NCBI RefSeq assembly: GCF_051020975.1
Contig: NW_027478160.1
Location: 5,416,001 to 5,480,000, forward strand
From: Osmia lignaria lignaria
Lineage: Eukaryota; Arthropoda; Insecta; Hymenoptera; Megachilidae
Length of the DNA: 64,000 bases
Direction: 5' to 3'
Part shown: one piece after another, positions 10,954 to 24,140 of the stretch
How the letters are laid out: each line of letters begins with the position of its first letter
How positions within the stretch are numbered: position 1 is the stretch's first letter
The notes under the pieces: model-generated
What the model was told of the DNA's origin: nothing
The model's input: the letters and a program-made list of their open reading frames with translations, nothing else
Databases searched by the model: none
Made by a program: the position numbers and the translations under genes

Positions 10954-13900
10954 CAAAGAAAGGGGCCACGGTGTTTCTGTATCTCTATTATGTTGGTGCT
11001 GCTTCGGAACTTTTAAATATCTTGATATATCTCGAGAACTACGCATCTGATCAAAAAATATCATAGAACATGAAAAGTAGGAAACTTAATTCTCTACAAA
11101 AAAGGTCTCTTAACATTTTGCCATAGCTCTCTTCGTTTCCGAGATATTTGCAGATTTATCTCAAGGGAAGGGGCCTGACGGACATATTTCGAGATATTTC
11201 TTCTTCTTGTTGTTCTTCTTCTGCACAGCTAAATTGGAAGTGGCATTTCCAGCTCGCAATCGTGCAGAGTTATCTCAAAGAAAGGGGCCACGGTGTTTCT
11301 GTATCTCTATTATGTTGGTGCGGCTTCGGAACTTTTAAATATCTTGATATATCTCGAGAACTACGCCTCTGATCGAAAAATATCATAGAACATAAAAAGT
11401 AGGAAACTTAATTCTCTACAAAAAAGGTCTCTTAAGATTTTGCCATAGCTCGCTTCGTTTCCGAGATATTTGCAGATTTATCTCAAGGGAAGGGTCCTGA
11501 TGGACATATTTCGAGATATTTCTTCTTCTTGTTGTTCTTCTTCTGCACAGCTAAGCTGGAAGTGGCATTTGCGGCTCGCACTAGTGCAGAGTTATCTCAA
11601 AGAAAGGGGCCACGGTGTTTCTGTATCTCTATTATGTTGGTGCGGCTTCGGAACTTTTAAATATCTTGATATATCTCGAGAACTACGCCTCTGATCGAAA
11701 AATATCATAGAACATAAAAAGTAGGAAACTTAATTCTCTACAAAAAAGGTCTCTTAACATTTTGCCATAGCTCGCTTCGTTTCCGAGATATTTGCAGATT
11801 TATCTCAAGGGAAGGGGCCTGACGGACATATTTCGAGATATTTCTTCTTCTTGTTGTTCTTCTTCTGCACAGCTAAACTGGAAGTGGCATTTCCAGCTCG
11901 CAATCGTGCAGAGTTATCTCAAAGAAAGGGGCCACGGTGTTTCTGTATCTCTATTATGTTGGTGCGGCTTCGGAACTTTTAAATATCTCGATATATCTCG
12001 AAAACCACGCTTCTGATCAAAAAATATCATAGAACATAAATTGTAGGAAACTTAATTCTCTACAAAAAAGGTCTCTTAACATTTTGCCATAGCTCGCTTC
12101 GTTTCCGAGATATTTGCAGATTTATCTCAAGGGAAGGGGCCTGACGGACATATTTCGAGATATTTCTTCTTCTTGTTGTTCTTCTTCTGCACAGCTAAGC
12201 TGGAAGTGGCATTTGCGGCTCGCACTAGTGCAGAGTTATCTCAAAGAAAGGGGCCACGGTGTTTCTGTATCTCTATTATGTTGGTGCGGCTTCGGAACTT
12301 TTAAATATCTCGATATATCTCGAAAACTACGCTTCTGATCAAAAAATATGATAGAACATAAATTGTAGGAAACATAATTCTCTACAAAAAACGTCTCTCA
12401 ACATTTTGCCATAGCTCGCTTCGTTTCCGAGATATTTGCAGATTCAGCTCAAAGGAACGGGCCTGACGGACATATTTCGAGATACTTCTTCTTCTTGTTG
12501 TTCTTCCTCTGCACAGCTAAGCTGGAAGTGGCATTTGCAGCTCGCAATAGTGCAGAGTTATCTCAAAGAAAGGGGCCACGGTGTTTCTGTATCTCTATTA
12601 TGTTGGTGCGGCTTCGGAACTTTTAAATATCTTGATATATCTCGAGAACTACGCATCTGATCAAAAAATATCATAGAACATAAAAAGTAGGAAACTTAAT
12701 TCTCTACAAAAAAGGTCTCTTAACATTTTGCCATAGCTCGCTTCGTTTCCGAGATATTTGCAGATTTATCTCAAGGGAAGGGGCCTGACGGACATATTTC
12801 GAGATATTTCTTCTTCTTGTTGTTCTTCTTCTGCACAGCTGAGCTGGAAGTGGCATTTGCAGGTCGCAATAGTGCAGAGTTATCTCAAAGAAAGGGGCCA
12901 CGGTGTTTCTGTATCTCTATTATGTTGGTGCGGCTTCGGAACTTTTAAATATCTCGATATATCCCGAAAACTACGCTTCTGATCAAAAAATATCATAGAA
13001 CGTAAATTGTAGGAAACATTATTCTCTACAAAAAAGGTCTCTTAACATTTTGCCATAGCTCGCTTCGTTTCCGAGATATTTGCAGATTTATCTCAAGGGA
13101 AGGGTCCTGATGGACATATTTCGAGATATTTCTTCTTCTTGTTGTTCTTCTTCTGCACAGCTAAGCTGGAAGTGGCATTTGCGGCTCGCACTAGTGCAGA
13201 GTTATCTCAAAGAAAGGGGCCACGGTGTTTCTGTATCTCTATTATGTTGGTGCGGCTTCGGAACTTTTAAATATCTTGATATATCTCGAGAACTACGCCT
13301 CTGATCGAAAAATATCATAGAACATAAAAAGTAGGAAACTTAATTCTCTACAAAAAAGGTCTCTTAACATTTTGCCATAGCTCGCTTCGTTTCCGAGATA
13401 TTTGCAGATTTATCTCAAGGGAAGGGGCCTGACGGACATATTTCGAGATATTTCTTCTTCTTGTTGTTCTTCTTCTGCACAGCTAAGCTGGAAGTGGCAT
13501 TTGCGGCTCGCACTAGTGCAGAGTTATCTCAAAGAAAGGAGCCACGGTGTTTCTGTATCTCTATTATGTTGGTGCGGCATCGGAACTTTTAAATATCTCG
13601 ATATATCTCGAAAACTACGCTTCTGATCAAAAAATATCATAGAACATAAATTGTAGGAAACATAATTCACTACAAAAAACGTCTCTTAACATTTTGCCAT
13701 AGCGCGCTTCGTTTCCGAGATATTTGCCGATTCAGCTCAAAGGAACGGGCCTGACGGACATATTTCGAGATACTTCTTCTTCTTGTTGTTCTTCCTCTGC
13801 ACAGCTAAGCTGGAAGTGGCATTTGCAGCTCGCAATAGTGCAGAGTTATCTCAAAGAAAGGGGCCACGGTGTTTCTGTATCTCTATTATGTTGGTGCGGC

Positions 13901-14361
13901 TTCGGAACTTTTAAATATCTTGATACATCTCGAGAACTACGCATCTGATCAAAAAATATCATAGAACATAAAAAGTAGGAAACTTAATTCTCTACAAAAA
14001 ATGTCTCTTAACATTTTGCCATAGCTCGCTTCGTTCCCGAGATATTTGCAGATTTATCTCAAGGGAAGGGGCCTGACGGACATATTTCGAGATATTTCTT
14101 CTTCTTGTTGTTCTTCTTCTGCACAGCTAAGCTGGAAGTGGCATTTGCGGCTCGCACTAGTGCAGAGTTATCTCAAAGAAAGGGGCCACGGTGTTTCTGT
14201 ATCTCTATTATGTTGGTGCGGCTTCGGAACTTTTAAATATCTCGATATATCTCGAAAACCACGCTTCTGATCAAAAAATATCATAGAAGATAAATTGTAG
14301 GAAACTTAATTCTCTACAAAAAAGGTCTCCTAACATTTTGCCATAGCTCGCTTCGTTTCCG

Positions 14362-16090
14362 AGATATTTGCAGATTTATCTCAAGGGAAGGGGCCTGACG
14401 GACATATTTCGAGATATTTCTTCTTCTTGTTGTTCTTCTTCTGCACAGCTAAGCTGGAAGTGGCATTTGCGGCTCGCACTAGTGCAGAGTTATCTCAAAG
14501 AAAGGGGCCACGGTGTTTCTGTATCTCTATTATGTTGGTGCGGCTTCGGAACTTTTAAATATTTCGATATATCTCGAAAACTACGCTTCTGATCAAAAAA
14601 TATCATAGAACGTAAATTGTAGGAAACATTATTCTCTACAAAAAAGGGCTCTTAACATTTTGCCATAGCTCGCTTCGTTTCCGAGATATTTGCAGATTTA
14701 TCTCAAGGGAAGGGTCCTGATGGACATATTTCGAGATATTTCTTCTTCTTGTTGTTCTTCTTCTGCACAGCTAAACTGGAAGTGGCATTTCCAGCTCGCA
14801 ATCGTGCAGAGTTATCTCAAAGAAAGGGGCCACGGTCTTTCTGTATCTCCATTATGTTGGTGCGGCTTCGGAACTTTTAAATATCTCGATATATCTCGAA
14901 AACCACGCTTCTGATCAAAAAATATCATAGAAGATAAATTGTAGGAAACTTAATTCTCTACAAAAAAGGTCTCCTAACATTTTGCCATAGCTCGCTTCGT
15001 TTCCGAGATATTTGCAGATTTATCTCAAGGGAAGGGGCCTGTCGGACATATTTCGAGATATTTCTTCTTCTTGTTGTTCTTCTTCTGCACAGCTAAGCTG
15101 GAAGTGGCATTTGCGGCTCGCACTAGTGCAGAGTTATCTCAAAGAAAGGGGCCACGGTGTTTCTGTATCTCTATTATGTTGGTGCGGCTTCGGAACTTTT
15201 AAATATCTCGATATATCTCGAAAACTACGCTTCTGATCAAAAAATATGATAGAACATAAATTGTAGGAAACATAATTCTCTACAAAAAACGTCTCTTAAC
15301 ATTTTGCCATAGCTCGCTTCGTTTCCGAGATATTTGCAGATTCAGCTCAAAGGAACGGGCCTGACGGACATATTTCGAGATACTTCTTCTTCTTGTTGTT
15401 CTTCCTCTGCACAGCTAAGCTGGAAGTGGCATTTGCAGCTCGCAATAGTGCAGAGTTATCTCAAAGAAAGGGGCCACGGTGTTTCTGTATCTCTATTATG
15501 TTGGTGCGGCTTCGGAACTTTTAAATATCTTGATATATCTCGAGAACTACGCATCTGATCAAAAAATATCATGGAACATAAAAAGTAGGAAACTTAATTC
15601 TCTACAAAAAAGGTCTCTTAACATTTTGCCATAGCTCGCTTCGTTTCCGAGATATTTGCAGATTTATCTCAAGGGAAGGGGCCTGACGGACATATTTCGA
15701 GATATTTCTTCTTCTTGTTGTTCTTCTTCTGCACAGCTGAGCTGGAAGTGGCATTTGCAGGTCGCAATAGTGCAGAGTTATCTCAAAGAAAGGGGCCACG
15801 GTGTTTCTGTATCTCTATTATGTTCGTGCGGCTTCGGAACTTTTAAATATCTCGATATATCTCGAAAACTACGCTTCTGATCAAAAAATATCATAGAACG
15901 TAAATTGTAGGAAACATTATTCTCTACAAAAAAGGTCTCTTAACGTTTTGCCATAGCTCGCTTCGTTTCCGAGATATTTGCAGATTTATCTCAAGGGAAG
16001 GGTCCTGATGGACATATTTCGAGATATTTCTTCTTCTTGTTGTTCTTCTTCTGCACAGCTAAGCTGGAAGTGGCATTTGCGGCTCGCACT
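14362..16090. repeat. Segment duplicated at +8050 bp (copy 1)
   Basis: About 1.7 kb, a little over five units, matching 22412-24140 at an offset of 25 units. Shared rare markers are AATATTTCG, CACGGTCTTTC, GCCTGTCGG, CATGGAAC and TGTTCGTGC. Two differences noted by eye: CTCCATTATG near 14848 against CTCTATTATG, and TAACGTTTTG near 15943 against TAACATTTTG. Confidence 0.8.
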
Positions 16091-16621
16091 AGCGCAGAGT
16101 TATCTCAAAGAAAGGGGCCACGGTGTTTCTGTATCTGTATTATGTTGGTGCGGCTTCGGAACTTTTAAATATCTCGATATATCTCGAGAACTACGCATCT
16201 GATCAAAAAATATCATAGAACATAAAAAGTAGGAAACTTAATTCTCTACAAAAAAGGTCTCTTAACATTTTGCCATAGCTCGCTTCGTTTCCGAGATATT
16301 TGCAGATTTATCTCAAGGGAAGGGGCCTGACGGACATATTTCGAGATATTTCTTCTTCTTGTTGTTCTTCTTCTGCACAGCTGAGCTGGAAGTGGCATTT
16401 GCAGGTCGCAATAGTGCAGAGTTATCTCAAAGAAAGGGGCCACGGTGTTTCTGTATCTCTATTATGTTGGTGCGGCTTCGGAACTTTTAAATATCTCGAT
16501 ATATCTCGAAAACCACGCTTCTGATCAAAAAATATCATAGAAGATAAATTGTAGGAAACTTAATTCTCTACAAAAAAGGTCTCCTAACATTTTGCCATAG
16601 CTCGCTTCGTTTCCGAGATAT

Positions 16622-17909
16622 TTGCAGATTTATCTCAAGGGAAGGGTCCTGATGGACATATTTCGAGATATTTCTTCTTCTTGTTGTTCTTCTTCTGCAC
16701 AGCTAAACTGGAAGTGGCATTTCCAGCTCGCAATCGTGCAGAGTTATCTCAAAGAAAGGGGCCACGGTCTTTCTGTATCTCTATTATGTTGGTGCGGCTT
16801 CGGAACTTTTAAATATCTCGATATATCTCGAAAACCACGCTTCTGATCAAAAAATATCATAGAAGATAAATTGTAGGAAACTTAATTCTCTACAAAAAAG
16901 GTCTCCTAACATTTTGCCATAGCTCGCTTCGTTTCCGAGATATTTGCAGATTTATCTCAAGGGAAGGGGCCTGTCGGACATATTTCGAGATATTTCTTCT
17001 TCTTGTTGTTCTTCTTCTGCACAGCTAAGCTGGAAGTGGCATTTGCGGCTCGCACTAGTGCAGAGTTATCTCAAAGAAAGGGGCCACGGTGTTTCTGTAT
17101 CTCTATTATGTTGGTGCGGCTTCGGAACTTTTAAATATCTCGATATATCTCGAAAACTACGCTTCTGATCAAAAAATATGATAGAACATAAATTGTAGGA
17201 AACATAATTCTCTACAAAAAACGTCTCTTAACATTTTGCCATAGCTCGCTTCGTTTCCGAGATATTTGCAGATTCAGCTCAAAGGAACGGGCCTGACGGA
17301 CATATTTCGAGATACTTCTTCTTCTTGTTGTTCTTCCTCTGCACAGCTAAGCTGGAAGTGGCATTTGCAGCTCGCAATAGTGCAGAGTTATCTCAAAGAA
17401 AGGGGCCACGGTGTTTCTGTATCTCTATTATGTTGGTGCGGCTTCGGAACTTTTAAATATCTTGATATATCTCGAGAACTACGCATCTGATCAAAAAATA
17501 TCATGGAACATAAAAAGTAGGAAACTTAATTCTCTACAAAAAAGGTCTCTTAACATTTTGCCATAGCTCGCTTCGTTTCCGAGATATTTGCAGATTTATC
17601 TCAAGGGAAGGGGCCTGACGGACATATTTCGAGATATTTCTTCTTCTTGTTGTTCTTCTTCTGCACAGCTGAGCTGGAAGTGGCATTTGCAGGTCGCAAT
17701 AGTGCAGAGTTATCTCAAAGAAAGGGGCCACGGTGTTTCTGTATCTCTATTATGTTCGTGCGGCTTCGGAACTTTTAAATATCTCGATATATCTCGAAAA
17801 CTACGCTTCTGATCAAAAAATATCATAGAACGTAAATTGTAGGAAACATTATTCTCTACAAAAAAGGTCTCTTAACATTTTGCCATAGCTCGCTTCGTTT
17901 CCGAGATAT
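16622..17909. repeat. Four-unit cassette, middle copy
   Basis: Carries, in order, units with CACGGTCTTTC, GCCTGTCGG, the AACGGGCCTG head with CATGGAAC tail, and TGTTCGTGC. This is the same order as 14690-15977 and 22740-24027. It lies exactly six units to the right of the first copy. Confidence 0.8.
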
Positions 17910-18553
17910 TTGCAGATTTATCTCAAGGGAAGGGGCCTGACGGACATATTTCGAGATATTTCTTCTTCTTGTTGTTCTTCTTCTGCACAGCTAAGCTGGA
18001 AGTGGCATTTGCGGCTCGCACTAGTGCAGAGTTATCTCAAAGAAAGGGGCCACGGTGTTTCTGTATCTCTATTATGTTGGTGCGGCTTCGGAACTTTTAA
18101 ATATCTTGATATATCTCGAGAACTACGCATCTGATCAAAAAATATCATAGAACCTAAATTGTAGGAAACATAATTCTCTACAAAAAAGGTCTCTTAACAT
18201 TTTGCCATAGCTCGCTTCGTTTCCGAGATATTTGCAGATTTATCTCAAGGGAAGGGGCCTGACGGACATATTTCGAGATATTTCTTCTTCTTGTTGTTCT
18301 TCTTCTGCACAGCTGAGCTGGAAGTGGCATTTGCAGGTCGCAATAGTGCAGAGTTATCTCAAAGAAAGGGGCCACGGTGTTTCTGTATCTCTATTATGTT
18401 GGTGCGGCTTCGGAACTTTTAAATATCTCGATATATCTCGAAAACTACGCTTCTGATCAAAAAATATCATAGAACCTAAATTGTAGGAAACATAATTCTC
18501 TACAAAAAAGGTCTCTTAACATTTTGCCATAGCTCGCTTCGTTTCCGAGATAT

Positions 18554-19480
18554 TTGCAGATTTATCTCAAGGGAAGGGGCCTGACGGACATATTTCGAGA
18601 TATTTCTTCTTCTTGTTGTTCTTCTTCTGCACAGCTAAGCTGGAAGTGGCATTTGCGGCTCGCACTAGTGCAGAGTTATCTCAAAGAAAGGGGCCACGGT
18701 GTTTCTGTATCTCTATTATGTTGGTGCGGCTTCGGAACTTTTAAATATCTCGATATATCTCGAAAACTACGCTTCTGATCAAAAAATATGATAGAACATA
18801 AATTGTAGGAAACATAATTCTCTACAAAAAAGGTCTCTTAACATTTTGCCATAGCTCGCTTCGTTTCCGAGATATTTGCAGATTTATCTCAAGGGAAGGG
18901 GCCTGACGGACATATTTCGAGATATTTCTTCTTCTTGTTGTTCTTCTTCTGCACAGCTAAGCTGGAAGTGGCATTTGCGGCTCGCACTAGTGCAGAGTTA
19001 TCTCAAAGAAAGGAGCCACGGTGTTTCTGTATCTCTATTATGTTGGTGCGGCATCGGAACTTTTAAATATCTCGATATATCTCGAAAACTACGCTTCTGA
19101 TCAAAAAATATCATAGAACATAAATTGTAGGAAACATAATTCACTACAAAAAACGTCTCTTAACATTTTGCCATAGCGCGCTTCGTTTCCGAGATATTTG
19201 CCGATTCAGCTCAAAGGAACGGGCCTGACGGACATATTTCGAGATACTTCTTCTTCTTGTTGTTCTTCCTCTGCACAGCTAAGCTGGAAGTGGCATTTGC
19301 AGCTCGCAATAGTGCAGAGTTATCTCAAAGAAAGGGGCCACGGTGTTTCTGTATCTCTATTATGTTGGTGCGGCTTCGGAACTTTTAAATATCTTGATAT
19401 ATCTCGAGAACCACGCATCTGATCAAAAAATATCATAGAACATAAAAAGTAGGAAACTTAATTCTCTACAAAAAAGGTCT
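18554..19480. repeat. Three-unit cassette duplicated at +2898 bp
   Basis: Units at 18554, 18876 and 19198 match those at 21452, 21774 and 22096, nine units further on. They share AATATGATAG, AAAGGAGCC with GGCATCGG, and GCGCGCTTCG with TTGCCGATTC. One difference seen: GAACCACGC near 19409 against GAACTACGC in the partner. Related two-unit pieces also occur at 13402 and, in part, at 6962. Confidence 0.75.
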
Positions 19481-22411
19481 CTTAACATTTTGCCATAGCT
19501 CGCTTCGTTCCCGAGATATTTGCAGATTTATCTCAAGGGAAGGGGCCTGACGGACATATTTCGAGATATTTCTTCTTCTTGTTGTTCTTCTTCTGCACAG
19601 CTGAGCTGGAAGTGGCATTTGCAGGTCGCAATAGTGCAGAGTTATCTCAAAGAAAGGGGCCACGGTGTTTCTGTATCTCTATTATGTTGGTGCGGCTTCG
19701 GAACTTTTAAATATCTCGATATATCTCGAAAACTACGCTTCTGATCAAAAAATATCATAGAACGTAAATTGTAGGAAACATTATTCTCTACAAAAAACGT
19801 CTCTTAACATTTTGCCATAGCTCGCTTCGTTTCCGAGATATTTGCAGATTTATCTCAAGGGAAGGGTCCTGATGGACATATTTCGAGATATTTCTTCTTC
19901 TTGTTGTTCTTCTTCTGCACAGCTAAACTGGAAGTGGCATTTCCAGCTCGCAATCGTGCAGAGTTATCTCAAAGAAAGGGGCCACGGTGTTTCTGTATCT
20001 CTATTATGTTGGTGCGGCTTCGGAACTTTTAAATATCTCGATATATCTCGAAAACCACGCTTCTGATCAAAAAATATCATAGAACATAAATTGTAGGAAA
20101 CTTAATTCTCTACAAAAAAGGTCTCTTAACATTTTGCCATAGCTCGCTTCGTTTCCGAGATATTTGCAGATTTATCTCAAGGGAAGGGGCCTGACGGACA
20201 TATTTCGAGATATTTCTTCTTCTTGTTGTTCTTCTTCTGCACAGCTAAGCTGGAAGTGGCATTTGCGGCTCGCACTAGTGCAGAGTTATCTCAAAGAAAG
20301 GGGCCACGGTGTTTCTGTATCTCTATTATGTTGGTGCGGCTTCGGAACTTTTAAATATCTTGATATATCTCGAGAACTACGCATCTGATCAAAAAATATC
20401 ATAGAACATAAAAAGTAGGAAACTTAATTCTCTACAAAAAAGGTCTCTTAACATTTTGCCATAGCTCGCTTCGTTTCCGAGATATTTGCAGATTTATCTC
20501 AAGGGAAGGGGCCTGACGGACATATTTCGAGATATTTCTTCTTCTTGTTGTTCTTCTTCTGCACAGCTGAGCTGGAAGTGGCATTTGCAGGTCGCAATAG
20601 TGCAGAGTTATCTCAAAGAAAGGGGCCACGGTGTTTCTGTATCTCTATTATGTTGGTGCGGCTTCGGAACTTTTAAATATCTCGATATATCTCGAAAACT
20701 ACGCTTCTGATCAAAAAATATCATAGAACCTAAATTGTAGGAAACATAATTCTCTACAAAAAAGGTCTCTTAACATTTTGCCATAGCTCGCTTCGTTTCC
20801 GAGATATTTGCAGATATATCTCAAGGGAAGGGGCCTGACGGACATATTTCGAGATATTTCTTCTTCTTGTTGTTCTTCTTCTGCACAGCTAAGCTGGAAG
20901 TGGCATTTGCAGCTCGCAATAGTGCAGAGTTATCTCAAAGAAAGGGGCCACGGTGTTTCTGTATCTCTATTATGTTGGTGCGGCTTCGGAACTTTTAAAT
21001 ATTTCGATATATCTCGAAAACTACGCTTCTGATCAAAAAATATCATAGAACGTAAATTGTAGGAAACATTATTCTCTACAAAAAAGGGCTCTTAACATTT
21101 TGCCATAGCTCGCTTCGTTTCCGAGATATTTGCAGATTTATCTCAAGGGAAGGGTCCTGATGGACATATTTCGAGATATTTCTTCTTCTTGTTGTTCTTC
21201 TTCTGCACAGCTAAACTGGAAGTGGCATTTCCAGCTCGCAATCGTGCAGAGTTATCTCAAAGAAAGGGGCCACGGTGTTTCTGTATCTCTATTATGTTGG
21301 TGCGGCTTCGGAACTTTTAAATATCTCGATATATCTCGAAAACCACGCTTCTGATCAAAAAATATCATAGAACATAAATTGTAGGAAACTTAATTCTCTA
21401 CAAAAAAGGTCTCTTAACATTTTGCCATAGCTCGCTTCGTTTCCGAGATATTTGCAGATTTATCTCAAGGGAAGGGGCCTGACGGACATATTTCGAGATA
21501 TTTCTTCTTCTTGTTGTTCTTCTTCTGCACAGCTAAGCTGGAAGTGGCATTTGCGGCTCGCACTAGTGCAGAGTTATCTCAAAGAAAGGGGCCACGGTGT
21601 TTCTGTATCTCTATTATGTTGGTGCGGCTTCGGAACTTTTAAATATCTCGATATATCTCGAAAACTACGCTTCTGATCAAAAAATATGATAGAACATAAA
21701 TTGTAGGAAACATAATTCTCTACAAAAAAGGTCTCTTAACATTTTGCCATAGCTCGCTTCGTTTCCGAGATATTTGCAGATTTATCTCAAGGGAAGGGGC
21801 CTGACGGACATATTTCGAGATATTTCTTCTTCTTGTTGTTCTTCTTCTGCACAGCTAAGCTGGAAGTGGCATTTGCGGCTCGCACTAGTGCAGAGTTATC
21901 TCAAAGAAAGGAGCCACGGTGTTTCTGTATCTCTATTATGTTGGTGCGGCATCGGAACTTTTAAATATCTCGATATATCTCGAAAACTACGCTTCTGATC
22001 AAAAAATATCATAGAACATAAATTGTAGGAAACATAATTCACTACAAAAAACGTCTCTTAACATTTTGCCATAGCGCGCTTCGTTTCCGAGATATTTGCC
22101 GATTCAGCTCAAAGGAACGGGCCTGACGGACATATTTCGAGATACTTCTTCTTCTTGTTGTTCTTCCTCTGCACAGCTAAGCTGGAAGTGGCATTTGCAG
22201 CTCGCAATAGTGCAGAGTTATCTCAAAGAAAGGGGCCACGGTGTTTCTGTATCTCTATTATGTTGGTGCGGCTTCGGAACTTTTAAATATCTTGATATAT
22301 CTCGAGAACTACGCATCTGATCAAAAAATATCATAGAACATAAAAAGTAGGAAACTTAATTCTCTACAAAAAAGGTCTCTTAACATTTTGCCATAGCTCG
22401 CTTCGTTCCCG

Positions 22412-24140
22412 AGATATTTGCAGATTTATCTCAAGGGAAGGGGCCTGACGGACATATTTCGAGATATTTCTTCTTCTTGTTGTTCTTCTTCTGCACAGCT
22501 AAGCTGGAAGTGGCATTTGCGGCTCGCACTAGTGCAGAGTTATCTCAAAGAAAGGGGCCACGGTGTTTCTGTATCTCTATTATGTTGGTGCGGCTTCGGA
22601 ACTTTTAAATATTTCGATATATCTCGAAAACTACGCTTCTGATCAAAAAATATCATAGAACGTAAATTGTAGGAAACATTATTCTCTACAAAAAAGGGCT
22701 CTTAACATTTTGCCATAGCTCGCTTCGTTTCCGAGATATTTGCAGATTTATCTCAAGGGAAGGGTCCTGATGGACATATTTCGAGATATTTCTTCTTCTT
22801 GTTGTTCTTCTTCTGCACAGCTAAACTGGAAGTGGCATTTCCAGCTCGCAATCGTGCAGAGTTATCTCAAAGAAAGGGGCCACGGTCTTTCTGTATCTCT
22901 ATTATGTTGGTGCGGCTTCGGAACTTTTAAATATCTCGATATATCTCGAAAACCACGCTTCTGATCAAAAAATATCATAGAAGATAAATTGTAGGAAACT
23001 TAATTCTCTACAAAAAAGGTCTCCTAACATTTTGCCATAGCTCGCTTCGTTTCCGAGATATTTGCAGATTTATCTCAAGGGAAGGGGCCTGTCGGACATA
23101 TTTCGAGATATTTCTTCTTCTTGTTGTTCTTCTTCTGCACAGCTAAGCTGGAAGTGGCATTTGCGGCTCGCACTAGTGCAGAGTTATCTCAAAGAAAGGG
23201 GCCACGGTGTTTCTGTATCTCTATTATGTTGGTGCGGCTTCGGAACTTTTAAATATCTCGATATATCTCGAAAACTACGCTTCTGATCAAAAAATATGAT
23301 AGAACATAAATTGTAGGAAACATAATTCTCTACAAAAAACGTCTCTTAACATTTTGCCATAGCTCGCTTCGTTTCCGAGATATTTGCAGATTCAGCTCAA
23401 AGGAACGGGCCTGACGGACATATTTCGAGATACTTCTTCTTCTTGTTGTTCTTCCTCTGCACAGCTAAGCTGGAAGTGGCATTTGCAGCTCGCAATAGTG
23501 CAGAGTTATCTCAAAGAAAGGGGCCACGGTGTTTCTGTATCTCTATTATGTTGGTGCGGCTTCGGAACTTTTAAATATCTTGATATATCTCGAGAACTAC
23601 GCATCTGATCAAAAAATATCATGGAACATAAAAAGTAGGAAACTTAATTCTCTACAAAAAAGGTCTCTTAACATTTTGCCATAGCTCGCTTCGTTTCCGA
23701 GATATTTGCAGATTTATCTCAAGGGAAGGGGCCTGACGGACATATTTCGAGATATTTCTTCTTCTTGTTGTTCTTCTTCTGCACAGCTGAGCTGGAAGTG
23801 GCATTTGCAGGTCGCAATAGTGCAGAGTTATCTCAAAGAAAGGGGCCACGGTGTTTCTGTATCTCTATTATGTTCGTGCGGCTTCGGAACTTTTAAATAT
23901 CTCGATATATCTCGAAAACTACGCTTCTGATCAAAAAATATCATAGAACGTAAATTGTAGGAAACATTATTCTCTACAAAAAAGGTCTCTTAACATTTTG
24001 CCATAGCTCGCTTCGTTTCCGAGATATTTGCAGATTTATCTCAAGGGAAGGGTCCTGATGGACATATTTCGAGATATTTCTTCTTCTTGTTGTTCTTCTT
24101 CTGCACAGCTAAGCTGGAAGTGGCATTTGCGGCTCGCACT
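22412..24140. repeat. Segment duplicated at +8050 bp (copy 2)
   Basis: Partner of the segment at 14.4-16.1 kb. Four of its units (22740-24027) also have a third copy at 16622-17909, so this four-unit cassette occurs three times, starting at 14690, 16622 and 22740. Its right end falls in the unit where domain B gives way to domain C. Confidence 0.8.

Larger units (their letters stand above)
6962..24061. repeat. Domain B: units with GGGTCCTGATGG and CATTATTC variants
   Basis: This domain is recognised by heads reading AGGGTCCTGATGGAC (8250, 10182, 11470, 13080, 14690, 15978, 16622, 19842, 21130, 22740, 24028), by TTCCAGCTCGC middles and by CGTAAATTGTAGG tails. A GCTGAGCTGG variant (12758, 15656, 16300, 17588, 18232, 19520, 20486, 23706) also belongs here and opens a 65-codon frame on the minus strand. 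Short cassettes of 2-6 units are reshuffled many times within the domain. It ends sharply inside the unit at 24028. Confidence 0.75.
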
